Of a stretch of DNA of 7,173 nucleotides, positions 1 through 6,717 are shown piece by piece. A model generated the notes under the pieces. The model ran no database searches and had not been told where the DNA came from. It was given only the letters and a program-made list of their open reading frames with translations. The stretch is from an uncultured Ruminococcus sp. (GTDB lineage Bacteria > Bacillota > Clostridia > Oscillospirales > CAG-382). Numbering within the stretch: the stretch's first letter is position 1; each line of letters starts with the position of its first letter. The stretch spans positions 1 through 7,173 of the forward strand of contig CACZRJ010000031.1 of assembly GCA_902783535.1 (NCBI GenBank). The letters are read 5' to 3'. The position numbers and the translations under genes were made by a program.

Positions 1-1406
1 TCCAGATCCGCGACAAATTTCTTGACGGCGTCGATGGAGACGGGCGCGTCCACCAGTCCTCTGGTGCAGGCGTCCTCGCAGCGCTTGTTGCACACGCGGC
101 CGCAGACGGACGGGAACGGGTTCTCCGTCTTGATCATGGCCAGCGCTTCGCGGTATTTCCCGTCTTTCGCCAGCTTCAGGTACGCCTGGATCGGCACGTG
201 CGCGGGGCAGGCCGCCTTGCAGGGCGCGCTGCCGGCCGGATAGGTGTTGGAAGCGACCTGGTTGTCGCGGTAGTCCTCGTCCCAGGCGTATTCGCCCCAG
301 CGGATCTTGTCCGGCAGGATGGTATGCGGATATTTGACTTCGGATCCGTCCTGTCTGCACAGCTTCTGTCCGAGCTTCACGGCGCCCGCCGGGCAGATCT
401 CGACGCATTTGCCGCAGGCGACGCATTTCTCGCGGTCCACCTTCGACGTGTAGGCGCTGCGGGACAGGTAGGGCGTGTTGAACAGCATGCTCGTCCGGAG
501 CGCGTTGCAGATCCGGACGTTGCAGTTGCAGATGTCGAAGATCTTGTTCTCGCCGTCGATGTTCGTGATCTGATGGACGTATCCGTTCTTCTCGGCGAGC
601 TCGAAGATCTCCATCGCGCGCTCCTTGGTGATGTAGTGGGCGCGGTGGGTCTCGACGGCGTAGTCGGCCATGTCGCCCAACTGGACGCACCAGTCGTTGA
701 CGTCGTCGGTGCATCCGTCGCCGAGCACGGCGCGGGAGGCGCGGCAGGAGCAGATGCCCGCCGCGATGTGGCCTTCGTATTTGTTCAGCCAGTAGGAGAT
801 GCGTTCCAGCGTGATGGCTTCCTGCGTCGCGTCGATGGCCTTCTCGACCGGAATGACGTGCATGCCGATGCCCATGCCGCCGGGCGCGACCATGTGCGTG
901 ACGCCGGCGAGCGGGATGAAGGTCATGCGTTCGAAGAAGGACGTGACCGCCGGATTCTTCTCGATCCTGTCGAGGGAGGAATTGAACAGTTCCGCGCTGC
1001 CGGGCACGAAGAAGGACAGTTTGTAGCGCTTGATCTTCGGGGCGTTCGGAATGGGATGGTCGTCCTTCAGATTGTGCGTGTAGTTGTCGCCGTAGTCGTA
1101 TTCGATGATGCCGATGACGGACATCTGCTCGTAGACTTCCTCGACGTGCTTCGGGTCGACGCCCTTGTGGAGCTTGATCAGGTCGTCCAGGGTATAATGC
1201 TTGCGGAGTTTCATCTTGAGCAGCATGTCGACCATTTCCGGCGTCAGCATCTCGCGGAGTCCCCAGTATTCCGGGTCGTTCGCGCTCACGCCGCCGAGCT
1301 TGTGCTTCACGACGTCCGTGATCTTTCTTCCGAGCTTGGCGTAGTTCTTCTGAAAGTCTTCCTCGTTCTGATACTTGCTGATGATCTTTTCGTTTTGCTT
1401 CGGCAT
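1..1406 (-). CDS. Multi-cluster iron-sulfur oxidoreductase, 5' part (gene runs off left edge)
   Basis: My translation from the ATG at 1406 stays open for 468 residues to the window edge, so the C-terminus is missing. Order of parts: a helical N-terminus; a probable winged-helix-like segment (about 53-110); a region with motifs such as PGGMGIGMHVIPVEKA (about 180-195); a CSC pair (C219, C221) with C232 and C240; a CNCNVRIC group (C293, C295, C300); a classical ferredoxin motif CVACGKCVEICP (C328, C331, C334, C338); then a GltD/dihydropyrimidine-dehydrogenase-type Fe-S domain (Fer4_20) with C396, C400, C435, C439, C443 and C447. In known proteins Fer4_20 normally precedes an FAD/NAD(P)H oxidoreductase domain, so I infer a cytoplasmic flavin- and NAD(P)H-linked electron-transfer enzyme; that domain is not in view. 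The substrate is unknown. The ATG follows the stop of the upstream HypB-like gene by 3 bases, with GAGGT (1414-1418) as ribosome site inside that gene's end. The architecture is well supported; the reaction is not. Confidence 0.85.
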   Translation of the reverse strand, partial: MPKQNEKIISKYQNEEDFQKNYAKLGRKITDVVKHKLGGVSANDPEYWGLREMLTPEMVDMLLKMKLRKHYTLDDLIKLHKGVDPKHVEEVYEQMSVIGIIEYDYGDNYTHNLKDDHPIPNAPKIKRYKLSFFVPGSAELFNSSLDRIEKNPAVTSFFERMTFIPLAGVTHMVAPGGMGIGMHVIPVEKAIDATQEAITLERISYWLNKYEGHIAAGICSCRASRAVLGDGCTDDVNDWCVQLGDMADYAVETHRAHYITKERAMEIFELAEKNGYVHQITNIDGENKIFDICNCNVRICNALRTSMLFNTPYLSRSAYTSKVDREKCVACGKCVEICPAGAVKLGQKLCRQDGSEVKYPHTILPDKIRWGEYAWDEDYRDNQVASNTYPAGSAPCKAACPAHVPIQAYLKLAKDGKYREALAMIKTENPFPSVCGRVCNKRCEDACTRGLVDAPVSIDAVKKFVADL

Positions 1407-1409
1407 GAT

Positions 1410-2078
1410 CTATACCTCATTCATTTTGTTTTCGAACCAGTGGACCAGCGCGTCCATGTTCTCCCCCGTCTTCGCGGAGACCGGGATCATTTCGACGCTT
1501 CCGTTGCGGTATCCGACGTATTCCCGGCACTTCTCCAGATCGAAGTCGAACCAGGGCAGCGTGTCGGTCTTGCTGACGATCACGAGATCGCTCTTCTGGA
1601 AGACGAGCGGATACTTCAGCGGCTTGTCGTCCCCTGCCGGGACGGACAGGATGACGATATTCTCCGTCGCGCCGGTGTCGTATTCGGCCGGGCAGACGAG
1701 ATTGCCGACGTTCTCAAGGAACACGATGTCGAAGTCCCCGCCGAGCGACGCCAGCCCTTCGGCCGTCATTCCGGCGTCGAGATGGCACATGCCGCCCGTA
1801 TGCAGCTGCACGGACGCGCAGCCGGTCTTTTTCGCGACGGTCAGGGCATCAACGTCCGAGTCGATGTCCGCTTCCATCACGGCGATCCTGTATTTCTTCG
1901 ACAGCCGGCGGATCAGCTCCACGAGCAGCGTCGTCTTGCCGCTGCCGGGAGACGACATCACGTTGAACAGACGCGTTTTTTTCTTCCGGAGCTCCTCCCG
2001 CAGTTTCTCCGCGGCGAGGTCGTTGTCCCCGAAGACGCTCTTCGAAAGCAGGATGGTCTTCACGACGGGTTCACTCAT
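1410..2078 (-). CDS. hypB: HypB-like metallochaperone GTPase, second tandem copy (copy B)
   Basis: A 222-residue G3E-family GTPase of the HypB type. HypB uses GTP hydrolysis to help insert nickel into [NiFe]-hydrogenase in the cytoplasm. Visible: P-loop SSPGSGKTT (about 42-50), EADIDSD (69-75), the HypB metal-site residues C98-H99 (HTGGMCH) and C129 (ENVGNLVCPAE), SVPAGDDKPLKYP (145-157), and a guanine-specificity motif SKTD (169-172) in place of the usual NKxD. The N-terminal CxxCGC nickel site and His-rich stretch of some HypBs are absent, so this is the bare core. The C-H/C pattern rules against UreG and MeaB. It starts inside the end of copy A (ATGAGTGA, 8-base overlap) with GGAGG at 2085-2089, six bases before the ATG. 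By eye it is well over half identical to copy A across the GTPase core. The GTPase family is sure; the target metal and client enzyme are not. Confidence 0.9.
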   Translation of the reverse strand: MSEPVVKTILLSKSVFGDNDLAAEKLREELRKKKTRLFNVMSSPGSGKTTLLVELIRRLSKKYRIAVMEADIDSDVDALTVAKKTGCASVQLHTGGMCHLDAGMTAEGLASLGGDFDIVFLENVGNLVCPAEYDTGATENIVILSVPAGDDKPLKYPLVFQKSDLVIVSKTDTLPWFDFDLEKCREYVGYRNGSVEMIPVSAKTGENMDALVHWFENKMNEV

Positions 2079-2736
2079 GGCCCACCTCCGACGCGATCCT
2101 TTTTTTCAGATATTCCGCGAGTTCCGGGATCCCTTCCCCGGTCTTCGCGCAGACGAAGAACAGGTCCGCGCCCGCGTTCCGCTTCCGGATGTTGGCGACC
2201 GCTTTCTCCCTGTCGAAGTCGAAGACCGGACAGACGTCCGTCTTGGTGACGGCGACGGCGGAAGCGACCTCGAACATCAGCGGGTACTTCAGCGGCTTGT
2301 CGTCCCCTTCCGGGACGCTCGTCAGGACCAGGTTCATATTTGCGCCGGTGTCGAACTCGGCCGGACAGACGAGATTGCCGATGTTTTCGAGAAACACGAC
2401 GTCCAGCCCGTCGAGCCCGAGCGCCTCCAGCGCCTCCATGCTCATCTGGCACGTGATGTGGCAGGCGCCGCCCGTATGCATCTGGATCGTCCGGACGCCG
2501 GTCGCGCGTTCGACGTCGAGCGCGTCCTTCTCGGAATCGATGTCCGCTTCGATCACGCCGATCCGGTATTCCGAGAGCAGCGGGATCAGTTTCTTCAGCA
2601 GCGTGGTCTTACCCGCGCCGGGAGACGACATGACGTTGACGTAGAAGACGTTTTTCGTCTTCGTCAGCGCGCGGACGTCTTTCGCCCGCTCGTTGTTGCG
2701 GGACAGGATGTCCTCTTTGATGAGAACGGTTTTCAT
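2071..2736 (-). CDS. hypB: HypB-like metallochaperone GTPase, first tandem copy (copy A)
   Basis: A 221-residue GTPase, paralogous to the gene that follows it. P-loop SSPGAGKTT (37-45), EADIDSE (63-69), metal-site C92-H93 (HTGGACH) and C124 (ENIGNLVCPAE) match the GTPase-domain nickel/zinc site of HypB, which sits at the dimer interface in known structures. C96, three residues after the C-H pair, has no counterpart in copy B. The G4 motif reads TKTD (164-167) rather than NKxD. There is no N-terminal CxxCGC motif or His-rich region. The ATG lies 13 bases after the stop of the solute-binding protein gene, behind only a weak GGAA-type ribosome site (about 2743-2746). The gene ends in an 8-base overlap with copy B, so the two are probably made together and could form a heterodimer; that is inference. 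No hypA, hypC, hypD, hypE, hypF or hydrogenase subunit gene is in the window. Confidence 0.9.
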   Translation of the reverse strand: MKTVLIKEDILSRNNERAKDVRALTKTKNVFYVNVMSSPGAGKTTLLKKLIPLLSEYRIGVIEADIDSEKDALDVERATGVRTIQMHTGGACHITCQMSMEALEALGLDGLDVVFLENIGNLVCPAEFDTGANMNLVLTSVPEGDDKPLKYPLMFEVASAVAVTKTDVCPVFDFDREKAVANIRKRNAGADLFFVCAKTGEGIPELAEYLKKRIASEVGHE

Positions 2737-2749
2737 GTATATTTCCGGC

Positions 2750-4027
2750 TTATTCGAACGTGCCGTACTGTGCGATCGCTTCGTCGATGGTGAGTTCGCC
2801 CTTGCCGACCTTGAACGCCGCGACGCGGATCTGGACCGTGAGCTGATCCTTGACGCCGAGCACTTCGGGAGAGAAGGTCATTTCAGCGGGCACCTTTCCG
2901 AACGGCGCGTAGACCGCGTCGAACGCCATGTCCTTCGTCGGGGTGACCAGACGCTTGACGGACGCCATGTCGTTCAGTTCCTTTTCGGAGACGAGGAAGC
3001 GCATGAACTCGTTCGTCATGTCCAGATCGCTGCAGTCCTTGTTGACGGAGAACTCGATGGACGGGCTGTCGATGAAATATCCGCCTTTGTCCGTCATGGG
3101 GATCGGATGGAACGAATACGCGAAAGGAGAATTCGTGAACGCTTCGGACTGGCTCTCGCGCTTTTTGGTCCCGGACACCGTGTCGCCGGCGCAGACCATC
3201 ATCGGGACGTCGCCCTCGAAGAAGCGGAGGATGACCTTTGAGTAGTTGTCCTCGATCTTGTCGCATTCGGCGAGATCGACGTACCCGCTCTTCATGAGCT
3301 GATCGACGGCCTCGAGCGCGGGACGCATATATTCGCCCGCAGCGGGATCGAGGCTGTTGGCCTTCGCGAGCGCGTCGGCATTGCCGGCGAGAGACGCGAG
3401 GAACAGCGGATACGCGACCGTGTTCATCAGGCAGCTGGACGATTTGAGGCTGTAGCCCATCACGGGGCTCTTGTAGCCCTTGTCACTGAACGCCTTGCAG
3501 ACGGCGTCGAATTCGGCCTTCGTGGTCGGAACGGAGAGCCCCTCCTTCTTGAACAGGTCGTCGTTCACCAGCATTCCGTAGGTTCTGGAGAAGACCGGCA
3601 CCATCGTGACTTTGCCTTCCGCGTCGCGGTTGATCAGACCGGGACGGATGCAGTCGAGGTTCAGCTTCAGCGCGGGGTCCGAAAGCACTTCCATGTGCGA
3701 GACGACGGAATCGTACTTCTCGTTGCCGATCATCCACGCGTAGGAGAAAAAAATGTTCGGCTTGTCGTTTCCGCCCAGCGCGGTCCCGATCGAGTTGTTG
3801 TAGTCGTCCAGCTTCACGTAGCTGAGACGCACGTTCGGATAGTGCGCGTTGAACCGGTCGAACGCGGCTTCCAGCGCCTCGAAGTTGTCGTAGCTTCCGG
3901 CGACGGTGATGCTGCAGTTCCGGGCCGTGTCCAGCGCCGGCTTGAATTCAGCCGAACCGCTTCCGGCGCAGGCTGCGAACGATACCGCCGCGACGACGGC
4001 GAGAATGATGCAGAGCAGTTTCTTCAT
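2750..4027 (-). CDS. Extracellular solute-binding lipoprotein (family 1 type), orphan of ABC transporter genes
   Basis: A 425-residue secreted lipoprotein. It opens with MKK, a hydrophobic stretch (about 4-18) and a lipobox FAAC with the lipidated cysteine at C20, then a GSGS linker, as in Gram-positive binding proteins. The mature part has the layout of MalE-like family 1 binding proteins: an early strand followed by FEALEAAFDRFNAHYPNV (about 48-65), a mid region with VPVFSRTYGMLVNDDLFKKE (about 143-162), and a late segment FMRFLVSEKELN. Such proteins usually feed sugars or peptides to an ABC transporter, but no permease or ATPase gene lies on either side here. Instead the start codon overlaps the stop of the sensor kinase gene by 4 bases (ATGA), with GGGAGG at 4038-4043. 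I infer a role as ligand-binding partner of that kinase, though it could serve a transporter encoded elsewhere. The ligand is unknown. The fold assignment is from motifs and length only. Confidence 0.88.
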   Translation of the reverse strand: MKKLLCIILAVVAAVSFAACAGSGSAEFKPALDTARNCSITVAGSYDNFEALEAAFDRFNAHYPNVRLSYVKLDDYNNSIGTALGGNDKPNIFFSYAWMIGNEKYDSVVSHMEVLSDPALKLNLDCIRPGLINRDAEGKVTMVPVFSRTYGMLVNDDLFKKEGLSVPTTKAEFDAVCKAFSDKGYKSPVMGYSLKSSSCLMNTVAYPLFLASLAGNADALAKANSLDPAAGEYMRPALEAVDQLMKSGYVDLAECDKIEDNYSKVILRFFEGDVPMMVCAGDTVSGTKKRESQSEAFTNSPFAYSFHPIPMTDKGGYFIDSPSIEFSVNKDCSDLDMTNEFMRFLVSEKELNDMASVKRLVTPTKDMAFDAVYAPFGKVPAEMTFSPEVLGVKDQLTVQIRVAAFKVGKGELTIDEAIAQYGTFE

Positions 4028-6561
4028 TGTTTATTTTCCTCCCTGATCCTTCGGATCTCTTTGATGACGAGTTTGATGTCGACGGGCTTCGCGATATGCC
4101 CGTTCATGCCGGCGTTCAGGCATTCCGTAACGTTCTCGGAAAACGCGTCCGCCGTCATGGCGACGATCGGTATCGAGGACGCCCACGGATCGTCCAGCGC
4201 GCGGATCGTCCGCGTGGCCTCAAGCCCGTTCATCTCCGGCATCTGGATGTCCATGAAGATCAGCTCGTAGCTGCCGCATGCGGCCTGCTCCATTTTTTCG
4301 ACGGCGATGCGCCCGTTTTCGGCGCGTTCCGCCGTGATCCCGTACATGCCGAGCAGCGCGGATATGATCTCCCAGTTGAGATCGTTGTCCTCCGCGACGA
4401 GAATGTTCAGTCCCGCGAGGTCGGAGTAGTCGCTCTCCGGCTCGACGGATTTCGCCTCGGTCCCGAGCAGTTCGCTCATCTTGTCGTAGAGCGTGGACCG
4501 GAACAGCGGCTTGGAAAGGAATCCGTTGGCTCCGGCGTCCTTCGCCTGGTCTTCGATGTCCGACCAGTCGTAGGCGGAGATCAGCAGAACGGGCGTGTCG
4601 GCGCCCACTTCCGCACGGATCCTGCGGATGGTCTCCGTGCCGTCGATGTCCGGCATCTTCCAGTCCAGGATCACGACGCCGTAATCCCGGCCTTCGCTGT
4701 GACGGTGCGCGACCATCCCGAGCGCTTCCAGCCCGCCGGTCGCCCGGTCGGCGTTCAGGCCGAGGGAGTTCAGCGTATCGACGGCGGTCTCCAGAAGGAC
4801 CTCGTCGTCGTCGACGATCAGGACGTCCATCGGATCGAGTTTCATGTCTTCTCTCTGCACGTCCGCGACCGGGATGTCGAGCAGGACTCTGAACGTGGTA
4901 CCCTTCCCCTGCTCGCTTTCGCATTCGATGGTCCCGCCCATCAGGTCGACCATCTGCTTGGTGATCGCCAGACCGAGTCCGGTCCCCTGTATCTTATTGA
5001 CGCGGCTGTCCGTCTGCCGCGAGAAGGGCGTATACATGGTCGCCATGAACTCCGGACTCATGCCCATGCCGTTGTCCGCCACGACGTAGTTCAGCCGGAC
5101 GCATCCGGGCTTCTGGCTTTCCTCCTCGCCCATGTCCACGCTGACCCGTCCGCCGGCCTGCGTGTATTTGATGGCGTTGGAGAGCAGGTTGATGTAGATC
5201 TGGTTCAGCCGGAGCTGGTCGGCGTAGAGGTATTCCTTCTCCATCCGGCTGACGCGGAAGTTGAAGTCGATGTTCTTCTCCTTGACCATCGGCTGAGACA
5301 TGTTCACAAGGTTCTCCACCGTTTCGACGACGGAGAAGGTCTGCGGGCTGAGATTCAGCTTTCCGCTCTCGACCTTCGAGATGTCCAGAATGTCGTTGAT
5401 CAGCGTGAGCAGATGATTGCTCGCGAGCGTGATCTTCCGCAGGTTCTCGCCGACGGCTTCCGTGTCCCCGAGATTCTTTTCCGCGATCGTCGTCAGTCCG
5501 ATGATCGCGTTCATCGGCGTGCGGATGTCGTGCGACATCGTCGAAAGGAAGTCGGTCTTCGCCCTGTTCGCCGACGCGGCTTCTCTGGCCGCGACCTGAA
5601 GTTTCTTGTTGAAGATGAGCATGACGACGAGGTCGAACAGGAACAGGGCCAGGAGCCCCGCGGAGACGACGCCGATCAGGAGCCAGTTCTCCGTGCTGAC
5701 GTGCAGGTCCTTTACCGGCATGAAGCCGAGCAGCGTCCATCCTTCCGTCGCGGCGACCTGCGTATATCCGAGGATCCAGTCCTCGCCGCGGGAGTTCAGC
5801 ATGTTGAAGGAGCCCGTCGAGGAGGTGACGGAATTGAAGAGTTCCTGCGAAGACGCAAGATCGGTCGCGTTGTACGACCTGTAGAACTCGAAGAAGCTGG
5901 AGTTTTTGAAGGAATGTCCCTTGATGATGTAGTCGCCGTCCGCGTCGATGATGGAAAGCTCGATGCTCTCGAACTCCTCCTGCGGGAAGACCCATTTCTG
6001 CTCCAGTTCCGCGACCGGAAGAATGCGGAGCAGGATCGCGTCGCGGGGCAGTCCGGTATTCTGGTCGTTCACCTTGACGAAGTTGCAGAAGGCGATGGAC
6101 TGTTCGCCGTTGACGGGGTTCGTGTATGCGCGGGAAACGTTGATGGATTCCCCGATCGGATCGATCCAGCTCAGGTCGTTCAGGAGGTTCATGCGCTCGT
6201 ACGAAACCGTGAAGTCGTCCGGAGCGTCCTGCCTCGCCCTTGTGGAAAGACCGGACTTGGTGTCGAGATATACGATGTGCGCGGAGGCGTTCGGGAGCAC
6301 GTGGGAGATGCGGATGTAGGAAACGGCCTCCGGAATGGTCATGCCCTTGTTTTCGATATACTTCGCCCACACGTCGCAGATGCGCTGCTCGCCTTCCAGA
6401 TAGTTTTCGGTGACATGCCCCATGGTGATCGTGGTGTTCTCGAAATGCTCGATCTGCCTCTGGGTCATATCTCTGTTCTCAAAATATGAATCGATGATCA
6501 CAAAGGCCAGTATGCCGATGATGAGAAGCACGTTGGCGATAATGACTCCCGTCTTCTTCAC
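4024..6561 (-). CDS. Hybrid sensor histidine kinase with Cache-like outer domain and two receiver domains
   Basis: An 845-residue membrane kinase. Membrane segments at about 6-24 and 293-317 flank an outer domain of about 265 residues; ELSIIDADGDYIIKG (201-215) and the WILGYTQVAATEGWTLLGF stretch (262-280) suggest a double-Cache fold. HisKA follows with H344 in SHDIRTPMN as phospho-acceptor, then the ATPase domain with N462 (N-box), D496-G498 (ADNGMG) and GTGLGL (526-531). Receiver 1 (about 578-698) has acidic D584/D585, phospho-acceptor D633, S662 and K684. Receiver 2 (about 717-840) has E724/D725, D771, T803 and K825. All key residues are present, so both receivers look active. There is no HAMP, HPt or DNA-binding domain, so output must pass to another protein, none of which is in view. 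The start is GTG: no in-frame ATG occurs before the first membrane helix, and AAGGAGG lies upstream. It heads the operon and overlaps the binding-protein gene by 4 bases. Confidence 0.95.
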   Translation of the reverse strand: MKKTGVIIANVLLIIGILAFVIIDSYFENRDMTQRQIEHFENTTITMGHVTENYLEGEQRICDVWAKYIENKGMTIPEAVSYIRISHVLPNASAHIVYLDTKSGLSTRARQDAPDDFTVSYERMNLLNDLSWIDPIGESINVSRAYTNPVNGEQSIAFCNFVKVNDQNTGLPRDAILLRILPVAELEQKWVFPQEEFESIELSIIDADGDYIIKGHSFKNSSFFEFYRSYNATDLASSQELFNSVTSSTGSFNMLNSRGEDWILGYTQVAATEGWTLLGFMPVKDLHVSTENWLLIGVVSAGLLALFLFDLVVMLIFNKKLQVAAREAASANRAKTDFLSTMSHDIRTPMNAIIGLTTIAEKNLGDTEAVGENLRKITLASNHLLTLINDILDISKVESGKLNLSPQTFSVVETVENLVNMSQPMVKEKNIDFNFRVSRMEKEYLYADQLRLNQIYINLLSNAIKYTQAGGRVSVDMGEEESQKPGCVRLNYVVADNGMGMSPEFMATMYTPFSRQTDSRVNKIQGTGLGLAITKQMVDLMGGTIECESEQGKGTTFRVLLDIPVADVQREDMKLDPMDVLIVDDDEVLLETAVDTLNSLGLNADRATGGLEALGMVAHRHSEGRDYGVVILDWKMPDIDGTETIRRIRAEVGADTPVLLISAYDWSDIEDQAKDAGANGFLSKPLFRSTLYDKMSELLGTEAKSVEPESDYSDLAGLNILVAEDNDLNWEIISALLGMYGITAERAENGRIAVEKMEQAACGSYELIFMDIQMPEMNGLEATRTIRALDDPWASSIPIVAMTADAFSENVTECLNAGMNGHIAKPVDIKLVIKEIRRIREENKQ

Positions 6562-6573
6562 TGCTTCGCAAAG

Positions 6574-6580
6574 CCTCCTT
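6574..6580 (-). promoter_or_regulatory. Ribosome binding site of the kinase gene, unusually far from its GTG
   Basis: AAGGAGG is a full-strength Shine-Dalgarno match, but 12 bases separate it from the GTG start at 6561, longer than the usual 5-9. The bases between can fold as a small hairpin (GCTT-TGCG-AAGC, 6563-6574) that would shorten the effective distance while taking up the last G of the site. No better in-frame start exists nearer to it. Confidence 0.75.
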
Positions 6581-6624
6581 TCTTCCCCGGGTTTCCTGCA
6601 CGGATGCGCCGGCGGAATGGCCGC

Positions 6625-6652
6625 GCGCGGTTCCCGTTTTCGGACGGCGCGC
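6625..6652 (-). promoter_or_regulatory. GC-rich bulged hairpin in the kinase-operon leader
   Basis: In the transcript, GCGCG (6652-6648) pairs with CGCGC (6629-6625) and CCGT (6647-6644) pairs with ACGG (6637-6634). This leaves a CCGAAA loop and a 4-base GAAC bulge on the 3' side: nine base pairs in all, eight of them G-C. It starts about 20 nt after the predicted transcription start and ends about 45 nt before the ribosome site. No run of T follows, so it is not an intrinsic terminator. It may stabilise the message or bind a regulator; the function is unknown and GC-rich DNA produces chance hairpins easily. Confidence 0.45.
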
Positions 6653-6677
6653 AGACTTCCGACAATTTTACATAATC

Positions 6678-6706
6678 AATATATCATCTGTTTTTCGCAA
6701 TGTCAA
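6678..6706 (-). promoter_or_regulatory. Sigma-A-type promoter for the kinase operon
   Basis: The -35 box TTGACA (6701-6706) is a perfect match, the spacer is exactly 17 bp, and the -10 box TATATT (6678-6683) matches five of six consensus bases. A TG one base upstream of the -10 box (6685-6686) makes it an extended -10. Transcription would start near 6671, giving a leader of about 110 nt before the GTG. It lies in an AT-rich island within GC-rich DNA, as expected for a real promoter. All five minus-strand genes to the left could be read from it, since no gap among them exceeds 13 bases. Confidence 0.85.
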
Positions 6707-6717
6707 TGATTTTGGCG

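Noticed and set aside
1410..2736. The GTPases as UreG, MeaB or CooC-type proteins
   Set aside because: The HTGGxCH and ENxGNLVCPAE motifs with the Cys-His/Cys metal site are those of HypB. CooC and MeaB lack this set, and UreG uses a CPH motif.
198..2793. Long plus-strand open frames (198-2249 and 1375-2793) opposite the Fe-S and hypB genes
   Set aside because: They mirror the minus-strand genes, span several gene boundaries, and have no recognisable domain. The minus-strand products carry clear cysteine and GTPase motifs.
2750..4027. Binding protein as part of a normal ABC import operon
   Set aside because: No permease or ATPase gene lies next to it; both flanking genes are fully accounted for as kinase and HypB.
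4027..6489. Very long open frame (820 codons) on the plus strand opposite the kinase
   Set aside because: It is an antisense shadow of a GC-rich gene: its translation is dominated by V, R, D, H and E without domains, while the minus strand encodes a complete kinase with all catalytic motifs.
6625..6652. Leader hairpin as an intrinsic terminator or attenuator
   Set aside because: No T-rich tract follows it in the transcript direction, and no competing antiterminator stem was visible.
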